A DNA stretch of 64,000 bases from Malus domestica (taxonomy: Eukaryota > Streptophyta > Magnoliopsida > Rosales > Rosaceae). Numbering within the stretch: position 1 is the stretch's first letter; each line of letters opens with the position of its first letter. The notes beneath the pieces are model-generated. The model did not search any database. It was not told the DNA's origin and was given only the letters and a program-made list of their open reading frames with translations. The translations under genes and the position numbers were made by a program. The DNA lies in NCBI RefSeq assembly GCF_042453785.1, contig NC_091671.1, positions 7,820,001-7,884,000 of the forward strand, in the 5' to 3' direction. Of this stretch, positions 1 through 13,560 are shown in pieces.

Positions 1-3000
1 TGCGAAATAACTAAATAAACATTATTTAAAGCATATACACAAAACTAGGAAATAACTTCGCATACAATACTCAAATGGGGTGTTTGAATATACCAACGTG
101 ATTTACTCAACACCACGAACATCCCCATATTTTTAGAAGAATTTTCCGAGCACCCACGCGCCCTCACGCGCTAGCCAAGCCACGGCCAAACGCGTCCCCA
201 TGCGCGGCCAAACCCTAACTGAGTTTAACGGCCGTTAGGAATATTCTGTTAAAACCTTAACAAAAATTAATGGCGTTACCTGACGCCGTTAGAATATTTC
301 GTTAGACTTGACGAAATATTCCCCTTCGTCTTCCTTGGATCGCCGGAGACCATCGCCGGCGCTGCTGCGGTTGTCGGTTTCTAGAAAAATATTAAAACCT
401 TCATATCTTCTTCATTTCTGAACCAAAATTCACGAAATTTGTACCAAAATGAAGCTTACAACAAGTAGAACATGTATGTAGTTTAATTGGTTAGGGTTTT
501 GTTCAACAATGGAGGGTCAGAGAGATTTTGATAGTTGAAGAAGATAAATAATACGTTAAAAGTGATTTGGGGTGTATTTAGAAATTTTTTTTAAAACTTA
601 ATAAGGTCAAAATTGCCATTGTATAGTAGGGTAAATAAATTATTTAATATTAAATTTTAATATGCGGTGCATTCAACATTTTGTGAGGTGTTAATATAAA
701 AAACCTTCATTATATTAAATAAGTATTTATGGTACCCAGATTTTTATTCCTCCCCTTTTATTGCACAATTAATGAACTTAGTTTATTTTCTTTTGTGTTT
801 ATTAGTTACTACCCTAACAATAAAATTAACCTACAAAACCCTAAAAATAAGATTAATCATCAAAATGTTTATTTAATCTAGGAGTATCCAAGCTCCATTT
901 TGTTTGAGACAGTACTGAGCTCAAACGCATAAACGGATAAACAAAAATGAACAAGAAACGAATAATGCACATCCTGATCTCCACCTATTCCGCACTTAAA
1001 AAAGAGTTCGACTAATGATGTTCCAAAATTCAAGTTGACTTTCGGCTTAGGGAAATTTGAAAGATATAAATTTGCAAGTTTGGATCCACACTCTAATTCA
1101 TATTTTGAATGATAATTTAGATTTCCTAATTCATAAATTGCTATTTTTGACAAAAAAAAAAAATCATAAATTGCTACTGAAAATAAACAAATTTAGGACA
1201 TGGAGTGAAAAATGAAACTATTATTTTGTAATTACCATATGCCTCTTTTAGAGTTAAACAGCTGGAGTTCTATGTGAGAGGATATGCAAAGCAAATATGG
1301 ATTATTGGATTTACTGCTTCTTCCATCGAATGACTTTAATTAAGAGATGCTTTTTTTTCTTTCAGGATTTCTCTTGCTCCCTTCTTTAACCACACCATAA
1401 GAACTTGTGTCCCCCTTCACATGCCCTCTCACTTGCATGTTTTTTTTTTAATTTAATTTATTTATTTTTTGTGGAAACTATCTCACTTGCATGTTTTAGT
1501 CTTCCTCAACACCCATCTCCTTGCCTACAATATCATCATTTCACAGCAGTCTGATCTCTTGGGGGTACATGTATGTGTTCACTTCCAATGCTGCAACAAT
1601 TTGGTCTCCATAGCTGAGTTGTTAATTCATTTTATTATACAAGCAACATCTTATAGTAAATTCATCTAAACTATGACAAGTGGAATTCAAACTTGAGTTT
1701 AGAGAGGGCGGCCGGAAACATATTGCTCTAGCCAACCTGGCTAAACCCTGTTTGTTTTCCCCACTTTTTTTGTAGGTGAAAAAATTTTGCTTGATGTATT
1801 GTAATTTTAGAGTAGCCTACAAGGAGTGTAGTTGGTGTATCAACAAATAAGGGGTAGGGTGAAAACCAAAAACTTTTGTCCAAGAAGAAAAAGGTTTTTC
1901 AAATTACGTTCCTTGGAAGTTTTAAAGTTTAAGCCTGTGTTATGAGTATGGTTATCTGGGGTAATCACAATTAAACCAATCAAGACTAACCTAATTCCAA
2001 CGAAATTGTTATCATTTTTCTTCTTGCTTGAAAGATTGGTGTTGGATCAAATGTCGTCTTCTTTTGGAGTCTTTGATATTAATTTCTGTTTGGCTGGCAG
2101 GAGGGCCAACCCCAGGTGAGTCTTCATGAATTGATCAATATGAGTGGTCGTAAAAATCATGACTTAAATTGTAATATTTCTAAGACAAATAAGATTAATA
2201 TTGTTGGATGATGTAACCGGCTCTGGCTTTTCTTGGTCACCAACTAATAAGTTTGATTTGTATACTCATATACTTTTACAAATTTATTTGAGAATGAGAC
2301 ACACTTTCACTTCTTGTGATTAGTGTGTATAGTCAATAAACGTGTAAAAATCAACGTATTAACTTTTTTGTTTTGATGGAAATAAAAGCGGATTAAGCAA
2401 GATCAGCTATTCGTCAACGGTCATGTGTGAGAAACAAACTTTTCCATGAAAGAAAAAAAAACGATTCCACCCTAAAACCTCCTGCCAGTGGGTCTACCAA
2501 ATTTTATCAATAAGAAGAATAAAAGGAAATAAGACGAGATACAAACAGAGAGACTAGACCGAAACCCACACAACAAAAAAATCAACAAAAACAGTAAGTG
2601 GGGCATTTTACTGTTTACTTTCTGCAATATCTGTCCGTAAATATCTTTCCTTGTTCAATCATTTCATAAAAACATAGATAAGTGATATATGTAGAGATTG
2701 AGAATATATGTCCCAAGAAATTAAAATTAGGAATGTGTGTGGTTATATTTTTGTATACAAAGTATACAAACCCGCACATACCACACTTGTAACCACATAA
2801 CTAATGGCTTTTGGAGAAGTTAAGCATGCACCAAACGGCTTTTGTGAAAAGCAACAAAAAGAAGAATCGGTAATTAGCTTCTATTGAGGATAATGATGGA
2901 CAAAATCTGGTGATGAGTAGTAATAATTTTGGCTGAGAGGCCAGACAGATAATAAGTGATTCTTTTGGCACAAATAATAGTAAATAAATTACTTGGATGA

Positions 3001-3125
3001 TACTGTACAGTGGTAATTAGTAATTAGATGGGTCCAGAATTTCGATAAGTTCAGTTGGTAAAGTCTCTCTTCATTGCCAAAACTTGTAATATCCCATTAC
3101 CTAATTGACCAAACACGCCTTTTCA
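1..3125. other. Intergenic DNA upstream of the laccase gene
   Basis: No gene is supported here. Open frames on both strands are short, unlike known families, and carry no splice-consistent continuation. Bases 100-370 form a GC-richer patch with the phrase taacggccgtta and a short perfect inverted repeat (292-302 against 311-321); it looks like the edge of an old repeat but I cannot classify it. The last kilobase (about 2200-3125) is AT-rich and presumably holds the laccase promoter. Confidence 0.5.
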
Positions 3126-3129
3126 TTTG

Positions 3130-3137
3130 TATATAAA
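3130..3137 (+). promoter_or_regulatory. TATA box of the laccase gene
   Basis: The sequence tatataaa lies 57-64 bases before the laccase start codon, followed by a CA-rich stretch where transcription probably starts. Spacing to the ATG leaves room for a 5' UTR of roughly 30 bases. Confidence 0.6.
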
Positions 3138-3193
3138 CACACTCTCACAGAGTCACAGGCCAAGCTTCTTAGACCACTGCAGAGCTAACTCAA

Positions 3194-6022
3194 ATGGGGT
3201 CTGCGATTCCTTTGTCAGCAACATTTCTAGTTGCTTTTCTTCTTGCTCTTATCTCTCTGTGTGCCTCTCCTGAGTTTGCCATTGCTGCAGCTGGCGGTGT
3301 TACAAGGCAATACAAATTTGATGTACGTATGATAAATACATTGACTGTGAATTTGAATTATTGATTGTTTAGTTTTTTTGGGCAAAATATGTGGTTCATA
3401 GTCTGACATCATAATTGTTGCAGCTTATAAGTAAATTACATACCATGCTCTATAACATTCTAATTTTTGTGCAGATAGAGTTGAAAAATGTGACTAGGCT
3501 GTGCACCACAAAGAGCATTGTGACAGTGAATGGCAAGTTTCCTGGACCTCGAATTATTGCCAGAGAAGGAGACAGGGTTTTGGTTAAAGTGGTCAATCAT
3601 GTTCCAAACAACATTACCCTCCATTGGTACGAAACAACTTATAGTTAATCAAGTTCTACTTAATTAAAATCCAACATTTTTTTCTTCCTTTTTTAACTTT
3701 TTTTTGGTGGATTAATGAAAATGTGAACACAGGCATGGCATCCGACAATTGCAGAGTGGATGGGCAGATGGGCCATCATATGTCACTCAGTGCCCTATTC
3801 AAACAAACCAGAATTATGTGTACAACTTCACCATCATTGGCCAAAGGGGAACTCTCTTCTGGCATGCTCACATCTCATGGCTAAGAGCTACTGTCTATGG
3901 ACCCCTCATCATCCTCCCTAAGCGCCATGCTCCCTACCCTTTTCCCAAACCCCACAAAGAAGTTCCCATCATTTTCGGTAACTAAACTCACCAAATTATA
4001 GAGAACCATTAATTAAACAAGCATTTCTCAGATATTGTAGATTTTAGGATAACATATTTCGTGGTCAAATTGTAAAGTTGTCATCACATATTAAATTAAA
4101 AATCAATTTCTCAGTAGTTCAGACTTGATTGTCTGACAACATAACATATTAAACTGAAACTATGACATAACATGTAACTTTTATGCATATACCAAAGCTA
4201 ACATGCTAAACTTTTCATGTATGTGTAAATAACTACAGGTGAGTGGTGGAATGTTGATCCGGAGGTTGTAATTAGTCAGGCTCTACAGACCGGAAATGGT
4301 CCTAATGTCTCCGATGCCTATACGATTAACGGACTTCCAGGGCCATTGTACAATTGTTCCAAAAAGGGTATGTACACATTGATCATGTGAACATATTTTT
4401 TTTTGCCATGAAACATATACAATCTTGTCACAAAAAAATTAGTTCTAATTTCTCTTTATTGTTGTGTGTTTCAGATACTTTCAGGCTAAAGGTTAAGCCA
4501 GGAAAGACATACCTCTTGCGTTTGATCAGCGCCGCACTAAATGATGAACTGTTTTTTAGCATAGCAAACCACAGCATAACAGTAGTTGAAGCAGATGCTG
4601 TGTATGTCAAACCCTTCAAGACCAATATCTTACTCATCACACCAGGGCAAACCACAAACGTGCTTCTTAAGGCAAAACCTCACTACCCTAATGCCACTTT
4701 CCTAATGTTAGCTAGACCCTACTTTACAGGCAGGGGTACTTTTGACAATTCAACTGTTGCTGGAATTCTTGAGTACAAAAAACCCTCAAATTCTTCTTCC
4801 TCCACATCACTGAAAAGCCATCCACTTTTTAGGCCAATCCTTCCCCAAATCAATGCTACTTCATTTGTTGCAAATTTTACTAGTAAACTCAGGAGTTTGG
4901 CCAATTCTAGATTTCCAGCCAATGTGCCCAAAACTGTTGAAAGACGCTTCTTTTTCACAGTAGGGCTTGGAACCAACCCATGCCCTAAAAACCAAACATG
5001 CCAAGGGCCTACTAACACCACCAAATTTGCAGCTTCTATGAACAACATCTCATTTGCTCTTCCTTCAGTAGCAATGCTTCAATCTCATTTCTTTGCTCAA
5101 TCCAACAGTGTTTACTCCACCGATTTCCCTATTATTCCTCCCAAACCGTTCAATTATACAGGCACTCCACCTAACAACACCAATGTTAGTAATGGGACAA
5201 AGGTGGTGGTCTTGAAGTTCAATACTAGTGTGGAATTGGTGATGCAGGGCACTAGCATTTTGGGTGCTGAAAGCCACCCTCTTCACCTTCATGGCTTCAA
5301 CTTCTTTGTTGTTGGACAAGGTTTTGGAAACTTTGACCCTAACAATGACCCGTCCAACTTCAACCTTGTTGATCCTGTTGAAAGGAACACCGTCGGAGTA
5401 CCCTCCGGGGGTTGGGTGGCTATCCGATTTCTTGCAGACAACCCAGGTAATTGTTTGTTTGTTTTGAACATAGGTGTCACACCCCAACTTAGGCCGGGGT
5501 GCGAATTCACATTCATCTTGAATTTAGGCATGACAACAAACTTAATATCTTAATAAGATATAATTAGTAAAGTGTCCTTTGTGAAAAGAAAAAAAGAAAA
5601 AGAAAAAAAGAATTAACGTTGGGGCTAGTGATCGGCTGACACAATTTACTAAGTCAACAAGTATGTTATTGATATTTAGTTGACGTTTTGTCGATGTTAC
5701 AAAATATCAACATGTCTCGACAAAAAATCGACAATGCATCATGTGTCTTAAGATGGTATCCGATACAAAACGTATTGGCAATGCATCAAATGTTATAGAT
5801 TCGTATACGTATGCTGTACCAAAACAATTTTTTTTCCTTTTATTTTGATGTCCATTAACTAAAACATTGCTTTGTATAACTGAAATTGCAGGCGTTTGGC
5901 TCATGCACTGCCACTTTGATGTCCATTTGAGCTGGGGTCTGAGGATGGCTTGGGTAGTCCAGGATGGGAAGCTCCCTAATCAGAAGCTGCCTCCTCCACC
6001 GTCCGATCTTCCCAAGTGTTGA
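3194..6022 (+). CDS. LAC17: Laccase, LAC17-like (six exons)
   Basis: A secreted multicopper oxidase that oxidises monolignols and other phenolics with O2 in the cell wall. Exons by GT-AG junctions: 3194-3322, 3475-3626, 3733-3977, 4239-4367, 4475-5446, 5892-6022; they join into 585 residues without a stop, normal for plant laccases. Residues 1-32 are a hydrophobic signal peptide. Copper-binding motifs are all present: HWHG (93-96), HAH (138-140), HPLHLHG (486-492) and HCHxxxH (548-554), with leucine at the type-1 axial position (559). Many N-glycosylation sequons fit a secreted glycoprotein. The segments [20 protein letters not shown] and [20 protein letters not shown] match my memory of Arabidopsis LAC17, a lignin laccase; other members of that subgroup cannot be excluded. 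Intron 5 is the longest (445 bases). A degenerate miR397 site lies in exon 5. Confidence 0.93.
4524..4544 (+). promoter_or_regulatory. Possible miR397 target site in laccase exon 5
   Basis: The codons for LISAALND form the stretch where miR397 guides cleavage of many laccase mRNAs. Pairing here with canonical miR397 is imperfect: mismatches at miRNA positions 6, 12 and 21 and a G:U pair at 16, while positions 7-11, including the cleavage site, pair. Family knowledge makes the site plausible; the seed mismatch makes its strength uncertain. Confidence 0.45.
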
Positions 6023-8235
6023 GCGTTGACTCTTTTTTTGAGTGCCTGAGGCACCTTTACATTTCCTTTTTCTTTTTCTTTTTTGTAACTTACAAATTTT
6101 TGTTTTGATTCCCTCCCTTAAGAGTAGCCAAAGGCTTGCAACATTCGCACCCTCTATTGAAAGTGGAAAGGAAATTGTAAAGGTTTTATGTTATAGCCGG
6201 ATTCTCCATGCTATTGTTGAGAAATAAATAATATGATGTCCAATAATGCAATTTAACCGTCAAAATTCAACAATTGTGGTGTCGAACAATTTAGAAAAAA
6301 TTGTTCATAATGTCATATGTGTTCGTTTGATAAATACATTTATTGTGAGATCTTGCCCTCCAAGCCTTAATCCATGAGTGAGCTTGTTTTTCACGGTTTG
6401 GCAAATGCGTTCCAAATATGTAGAAACCCAAGAAATTGGGAGAGACTGTTCTCTGTTCAAGGTACTATAATTTGGTATGATAGCCTATATATCTACTCTT
6501 TACTTTCTCATATAACTGGTTGAATTTTCATTTCATGTGAATGTGAATCAAAATTTCAAGAAGAGTTGGTGTAATTTTTCAAACTTGAGGAGGTTTTGTG
6601 AAAACACGATAAATTTGAGAGTATAAGTGTAATTAATCCTTATTTTAATGGGAAACACTGGTATTTCATGTCGACATAAATAAGTGAAAAACTGTATCCA
6701 TTTCTACTAGTTTGCACCACATTTATTATCTATATCACTAAGTACTGAAATATAAGAGGACGTACCATATACAAATTTGAATAAATTGTTAGAAAAAAGT
6801 TTTAATAATTGAAGAAGTTGTCTTATATATTATCAAATCTCATGTAGATTTCTTTATTATCTAGGACTGTAAATCGGCTCAATGTTTGGCTCGTTAAGAA
6901 ACAAACCAAACCTGAAAATTGGTAATGTTTCTTTGGCTTGTAAAGCTCATGAGCAACTCGTTCATTTTTTTTTTCACATGACAACTCGGGTTAGATTCTA
7001 TACAAGAAGTTTGTTTGGAACGAAAGATCATGTTTAAGATTTTTCTTTTGAAAAATTATGTTTACTTTTTTTTTTCCTAGTTTAGAGACTATCTTCAATT
7101 TGAATTTTTTTTTTTGAGACGGAAATTGATATTATGTCCCTACCCTTATTTTGTCTCTAAAGAAATTACTACGGGCGTGATCACCTAGCCTCCCATTGGG
7201 TTCCAATAATTAGAAAAGAAAAAAAAAATCATTTATGCAACAATCTTAAAGTATCACGACTGAAAATTTCATGTGATATTGTTTATTTTTTTTATATCTT
7301 CTATTATTAAAATTTATCAAAAAAAAATGTACTGCCAAGCTATGAATTTTCATTACAAGACTGGCCTAACTTCTTAGAGTAAAAAGCTAGAAATAACTTT
7401 AATTCTGTATCGAGCTTGAAATTTTTAAGCTCACTACTTAATCTCGACTCATATATCAAACAAGCTAAACCAAGCTTAAAAAAAACTATCCAAAAGCTTA
7501 AAAAACTATCCAAATTTGAACGAGGTGATATTTAGTTTGACTCAACTCTATTAACACGTACGTGATACGACACAATTACAAAACATTTGTGATTAGTGTA
7601 TGGAAATACATGGGATAGAAGCCACACAAGCTTCTTGATTTCAAACAAAGTACTTCTAAAAATAATTTTTACTCAATTCTTTTCATCAAAGCAGGAAAAC
7701 GTGTGGCTTGCATTTCCAAGGACGATAGCAGTTACTTCTATGTCTTATTATATTGGCAGCTCCCCAACAGCCAAAGGGAATCTTTCTCTCATAAATAAAA
7801 TAAAATAAAATAAAATGATGAAAAGCAGAAATTTTATAAAATTCAAATTAAAAACAACACTAAAATTATGGATGTTGGCCTTCATGAGATTTGATTACAA
7901 TATCGTCATGGCAATTGTAGAACTTGAACACTGGGCATGTATTTGATAATATGATAATCTCTTCCGACAATGTACATACGGAAGCACTTGTAACTCATCT
8001 CAATTGTAATTACCAAGGACAATTCTCTAACATAAACGAAAATAGAAAAATTATAAATAAAAACTCCTACAGAAGTTTGTGTGTTGCCGATCTCCTCTTG
8101 ATCGGATGGGAGAAAATTTGATATATATATGAGTTTGAAGTTACAAACCCGACCCATCTCACAGGAAGGTGATATATGAAGAAATGATGAGTAATTATGG
8201 AGCTTAATTTCTAGCATTAACTTAATTAAAAATTA
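6023..8235. other. Laccase 3' flank and intergenic DNA
   Basis: The first 200 bases contain AT-rich sequence and probable polyadenylation signals (aataaataat near 6220). The rest is AT-rich with no recognisable gene. A short aaaat pentanucleotide run lies at about 7794-7816. Confidence 0.5.
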
Positions 8236-8529
8236 TTAATCACCACGCCAACAAACAAGCATAGCAACACATCTTCTCATGATGTAGAATCTAGCCTTCT
8301 GTTCCTTGGCAAGGCTACTGCACTTGCGGCTAATGGAAGAGCTCTTTTGTGAGAAGCTTCTTGGAAGAGGACACTTGGAGCTAGAGGCATTGCTTTTTTG
8401 TGAATTGCTTCTCAGCAAGGAAGATGTGCTTCTGGTTGATGAACTTCTTGTGAAGGCAAACTTGGAAGAAGAACTTGATGATGAAGTGCCTTCGTGCTTG
8501 TTCTTTGGTAGCTTCCACTTCTCATCCAT
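8236..8529 (-). CDS. ROTUNDIFOLIA-like / DEVIL small polypeptide
   Basis: An intronless gene for a 97-residue protein of the plant-specific RTFL/DVL family. These short plasma-membrane-associated polypeptides limit polar cell proliferation, and overexpression alters leaf, fruit and inflorescence shape. Residues 12-70 are a low-complexity serine/basic tail. The diagnostic RTF domain fills residues 66-94: SRKCSSLAKEQKARFYIMRR followed by CVAMLVCW. That arrangement (variable N-terminus, conserved roughly 30-residue C-terminus) and the lack of introns are typical of the family. The start is the first ATG of the frame, 208 bases downstream of a TATA box. The 5' leader contains a long CT run in gene orientation. 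I cannot say which family member it is. Confidence 0.92.
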   Translation of the reverse strand: MDEKWKLPKNKHEGTSSSSSSSKFAFTRSSSTRSTSSLLRSNSQKSNASSSKCPLPRSFSQKSSSISRKCSSLAKEQKARFYIMRRCVAMLVCWRGD

Positions 8530-8635
8530 AATGTGTAAGTTTAATGCTCAAATTTTGTGAGGTTGATCTCTTTGATCTCTTCTGGCTTCTGGCCGCTGGT
8601 ACTCAACTTGTTTGCTTTATGTCAATGTATGTCTT

Positions 8636-8636
<1 letters not shown>

Positions 8637-8683
<47 letters not shown>

Positions 8684-8686
8684 GAG
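8637..8686. repeat. GA/CT microsatellite in the 5' leader of the RTFL gene
   Basis: About 36 bases of pure AG dinucleotide followed by interrupted AAAG units. Relative to the minus-strand gene it is a CT run between TATA box and ATG, a common arrangement in plant leaders and a target type for BBR/BPC GAGA-binding proteins. Confidence 0.9.
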
Positions 8687-8738
8687 ATGTGAGTACATGG
8701 TCCTGTGGGTCGGTGGGAACAGTGGGGTATTGGTGTTA

Positions 8739-8745
8739 TTATATA
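8739..8745 (-). promoter_or_regulatory. TATA box of the RTFL gene
   Basis: On the minus strand this reads tatataa, 210 bases before the start codon, on the far side of the CT run. The spacing would give a 5' UTR of about 180 bases. Confidence 0.5.
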
Positions 8746-8799
8746 CAGCGTTGTAGGAGTGTGTTGGCAGATGGTATCATGGTAGTGTTGTTTTGAGGG

Positions 8800-11700
8800 T
8801 GCTTACGTATAGCGATCACATTACTAACCACATATGTTATACAAGTAGAACTTCATGGAGGATTTACTTTTCTAAAAACGGAAATACGACTCACAAAAAT
8901 TCTCACAACATTAACAAATTCATAACATTTTTATTTATTGAATGCTCCCACATATCATGATTTTGAAGTATTTAAGAGCTCAAATGTGAATCAATTAGCT
9001 AGTTTCGTGTGAATTGAGATTCAAAATCAAATATTTGCTTGAACAATATGATGTGACGTGTAAGAATGTAAAAAAAAAATCCCATAATTACTATTATGGT
9101 AAAACTTTAACTTGTTTTATTTCGTAAGTGTTCGTACAATTAATTTTATTGGTGCATCGTGTGGATGATCATTTTTCTTGATTAGTGTCAGATGGCTCTA
9201 TGTCATTGACCTATTGGTTGTTTTCCCTGTAGACTCGTGGTCTTTTTCCCATTGCATCACCTCCAAATTCTTGAGGAGGAGATCCTCTCTCCTTTCTTTT
9301 ATTTTTATTTTTATTTTTCTTGAGATACTATTATTGTACGGGGCTCCAACTTAAAGTATATTGGGATCACGCACACCACTCCAAAGCTCTGAGCAAGAGA
9401 TAAAAAAACAAAAAGAGAGAGCAGGGACCCTGGTCATTGGACAATTCTTACTTCTGTTCGTATCTGCAAATCGATTTTGAAAACTCAAATGTTTTCTTTT
9501 TACTCTTTCCAGTATTATTACAGTGCACATCTGGCTTACATCCCCACTGGGACCTCAGAAGTAAAATTGCACCTTGTTACTAAAATACCAAGTAACATTG
9601 GTTAAAAATAATTCAGATAAAAGTTTGGAGAAATGTTCTTGGATTCTTTTACTGTTTAAGGGGTGCAAATAATCTTTTGCCATGCATGCACTTTAACCTC
9701 ATACTGTTTTACCCATGCATGCATGTTCATGGCTGCCAACAACTGATTGCAAATTAAACACAATCTTTTATCCTTCCTATTCTTCTTTTCTCCGATCAGC
9801 TTTCTCTTTCGTTTCTTTTTTTACGGCTGTGGAAAGGAAGAGCATCAAGCTAGGGCACTAATTATCTAATTAATTTTAAGATACCTTCTATGTAATTTCA
9901 AACCCTTGTACTAAGATAATCTTGACGGTCTAACTATACCAGTAAAGGTGCTACTATATATATACATGGGGAATTTAATATAATAGGTGTAGCATATATA
10001 GGAGTTTATATAATGTGCATGAAAGAGGTTAGGATTCTCATGCACGTGCACGGTGCACCCATTTGGATCAGTAGTCAGAGAGTTTGAAATCTCTAAGCAA
10101 TATTTTAACTAATTTCAAGTAAAAATTAGTTAAAAAATTCAGTATTGTGACTTTGGTGCTGATCCCTGCATGTGTATCATGAAAATGATATATGTTATAC
10201 GCTTCTTAAGATTAATTTTTACACTCTCTCCTAATATATTGATTTAACCTGCAAGAAGGACGCTAGAAAGGAAAATAAATTTGGAACCCTAGCTCAAGAT
10301 TTGACCATTTCATAACTTTTACTAGCGTTTCTTATTCTTTTTTTCTGGTGAAGAAAAATGTTCTCTTAGCAGACAAGTTAGATGGTTAAAAGTTAAAACT
10401 GTTGACATAAATGTCGATAAACATAACTTCACAATTGTATAACAAGAAAACCTTAATCTTTCACTCAATTACTACAACATATGACCTAATTACAACAAAG
10501 AAAGTAGGAGATGGGAGAACCTTAGGACTGGGAATGTAATTAGATATATTAATCGTGTTCTACTAGAAGAGATTTGACCAGTCAAGGTCTATTATTCTAA
10601 ACTTGTTTGGTTCTTCCTTATTTTCTGTACTGCAGTTTCAATTTAATTTGCTGGAAGAAAGTAGATTTAAATAAAAATATTACAATTAAAGCTTTTTTCT
10701 GAAGAAAAAAACTATTTCCATGTGACCTTAACAGAACATTTGAGACATTGTTAAAGGAATATTTGACCACAAGCCATGAATCAATTTCAAACTTAATAAA
10801 ATTAGTAGACGTACAAATGAACTTAAGCAAGTCCTTCAAGACAGAGGTAAATAAACAGGTGCATGTGCTTTAGACACAGGCGGTGCCTTGTGGGTCTTTA
10901 CAATATTCTAAAGATTTTTCTTTAAAGAATCAAGGTAAATGTTTTATAGAAAATAATCGAGGTATGTATGAGTCTTTGATGATTTAACTTTTAGTTAACC
11001 AAGTTTAACCATCTCCTATTTAGAGGTAGGATTTTACACTTTAGTATTTAGTATTTTGATGAGTTTATGTTAATCCAAATAGTGAAGTCAAAATTTTAAT
11101 ACAAAGCATGATATCGATGCAGAAAATATTAGCAGAAGATCCGAATTATTTTCTAATTTAGATCAATGAATCAAGACCATTAAGTTTCATGGTCATGATT
11201 ATAATTAAAATGTTTAACGAAGAATTGGTGACAATTTGATTGGTAAAACAAATTTTGGTGATGGTCAAAATAAAGTCATGGTATGTTGTGGTTGGTATAC
11301 ATTATGCACATTTTAACTCTTCTAGGGTTTTTTTCTTTCCTTCATCTATTTCTGTGTTTTATAAAAGGAAAATAATTTTTTCCCTTTGAAGTTAGGATCA
11401 TATTAGTAATAAAATAAAACGATGAACATCATCAATCAGAAATACAATTTTCACGATTACAAATTAAAAAATAAAATTTCAAAAAACATAGCACATAGGA
11501 CTCTTTACCTCAAGTAAAAGTTAATGTCCCGCTTTCTATATCATCTTACTCTAAAGAGCTAATATTGTGTAATTCTTCATTTTAAAATATGAAATTAATG
11601 TGATTGATCATCATGTGGGATTAAGAATATGAGCATTTGGTAGTTGGGAGTCCCCACATGCATACATGTGAGAAACACAAGGGGTGGCCAGGAGGAGGTA

Positions 11701-13560
11701 GAACCGTAGAACCATGGAAGGCGTGGACCCTTTCGTACTACAATTAAAATAAAAAGAAAACTGGTCAAACGACTCAATCTCCCCTCTATGATTTTGTCTA
11801 CGCTCCTCTAATTTAAGCCAAAATATAACCGGAGAGAACTACTGAAAGAAAACAAAAGGGTCTTCACGTTTTACACTGTTGCAGCTAAGCTTCATATGTG
11901 CCCCATAAAAAAAGGTTTTCTAAGAGACAAAAATGTCAGAATGACGTTTGAAATCGGCCTGTTTATTTTGTGTGTAATATCCTTGGAGGAGGGTTGATTA
12001 GATTATATGTACATTAACATTCCACAAGCAAAGCATCAGTCATAAATGGCTTTTGTCTACAGTTTCGATGAGTACACACTGGCCTGAGCCGAGCACACAT
12101 AACATGACCGACAATTAAAATGCCTTGTTGCTTAAGCATGCATCTTGATCAGAGATATGCGTTGATATAAGATAATGTTTTTTGGGCCAAATGGTATACT
12201 ATGTTACACAGATCATAATTTTAAAGTACTGGACCTTCAATTAACTTTCATACTTCTACACTGTATTTTCTTAATCTCTTTGTCCACCAAAAAGTACAGA
12301 TATAGAAGTTAAAAGAGCAATATGATAATTACCTACACGGAAATGACTATTACACTCTTACATCTTTCTTCATGCATTCCTGTGAATTTTTGTTCTTTAC
12401 TTTATCATTGATTTATTCAATCTTATGGCTTTAAATAAGAGGGAGAGTGCAAAAAGATAAAGAGTAAAGAAGGTAGCGTGAAATTCATTTCTCTTATTCA
12501 TACAAACGATTATGTAGAGAAAAGAGAATTAAACCTAAGATTTCAAGTGCATAGGTAAATAGTATCTACAGAGTAACTTCCAACATATCATTATATGTGT
12601 GGATATCTGAAAATTTTTAAAATAATAATATTGTTGTAATCAAAGAAATATAAACTCATGCACATTGAGTTATTTTTGTTTCCTGAGCATATACTGAGAT
12701 TAATATGCATAGTTTTCTACATAATTAGTCTGCTTATTGTGTGATTTTGCCGAATTCTTCATCCTCTTAGTGTAAAAATATCGATGTACTAAAAAAAAAA
12801 TATATTCATAGTTGTCTACAATAGCACTAGGGCTTGGTCCATTTCTTTGATGTCACTCCAGAAACGGACCCAATAAAACCCACTAAAAGATGCTGGTCGG
12901 AATGGACCATACCCCAACTTCTCCTCCATTCTGACCTTTTTTTTTGTTGTTGTTAGGTTTGGTGTCCATGTTGCCTTTATTTTTTAGTATATTTGTGGAC
13001 AATCTCACGCTGGCAGTCAGAGGAAGGTTAAATGTTTCTGTGAGTCTTCCCGGCTCCATAAAAGTGGATTGCAGTGATGAAGTTATCAGCTGGTCTCATT
13101 AAAAAAAAAGTACATATGTGGGCAAATTTAGCATCTAAATCAGCAGGGATGTAGGGTATTATTTTTACATGTAATCAGTTGATGGCATAATTAACAAATT
13201 GTGAGATGTAATTCTAACATTGCATCAAAAGCCTAAGTCTAAAAACACCGTTACTAAATTCAAATAGGAGGGACTGAAATTATAGTCAACCTCATATATT
13301 CTTGTCAGTGTCGAGTTATAGTTGAGTGACTTGAATTGATTAGTTAGAAAATATTGGTTACCATGACGTTATTGTCTTGTCATGACTTTGTTCTTTTTGG
13401 TTTGTTTGAAGTTGACTGTTCATTTGTTTAGATTAGTGACCACTTAAGATGACTGCAATAATCTTCATGTTTACGTGAAGTTGATGACGATCATTATCTA
13501 CATATTGCTAATGACTTTGGTTTTCTTCTCGGCAAACTCATGATTATACCATCATGAGTT
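8800..13560. other. Gene-poor intergenic DNA
   Basis: AT-rich sequence with only short spurious frames on both strands. RY-type catgcatg motifs occur at 9680-9725. I see no coding family, tRNA or clear terminal repeats. Confidence 0.5.

Noticed and set aside
5470-5535. Cassandra-like LTR start in laccase intron 5 (gtcacacccc)
   Set aside because: Only the first ten bases are similar; the 5S-like part and the other end are missing.
8544-8796. Frames of Arg-Glu repeats
   Set aside because: Translation of the GA microsatellite upstream of the RTFL gene.
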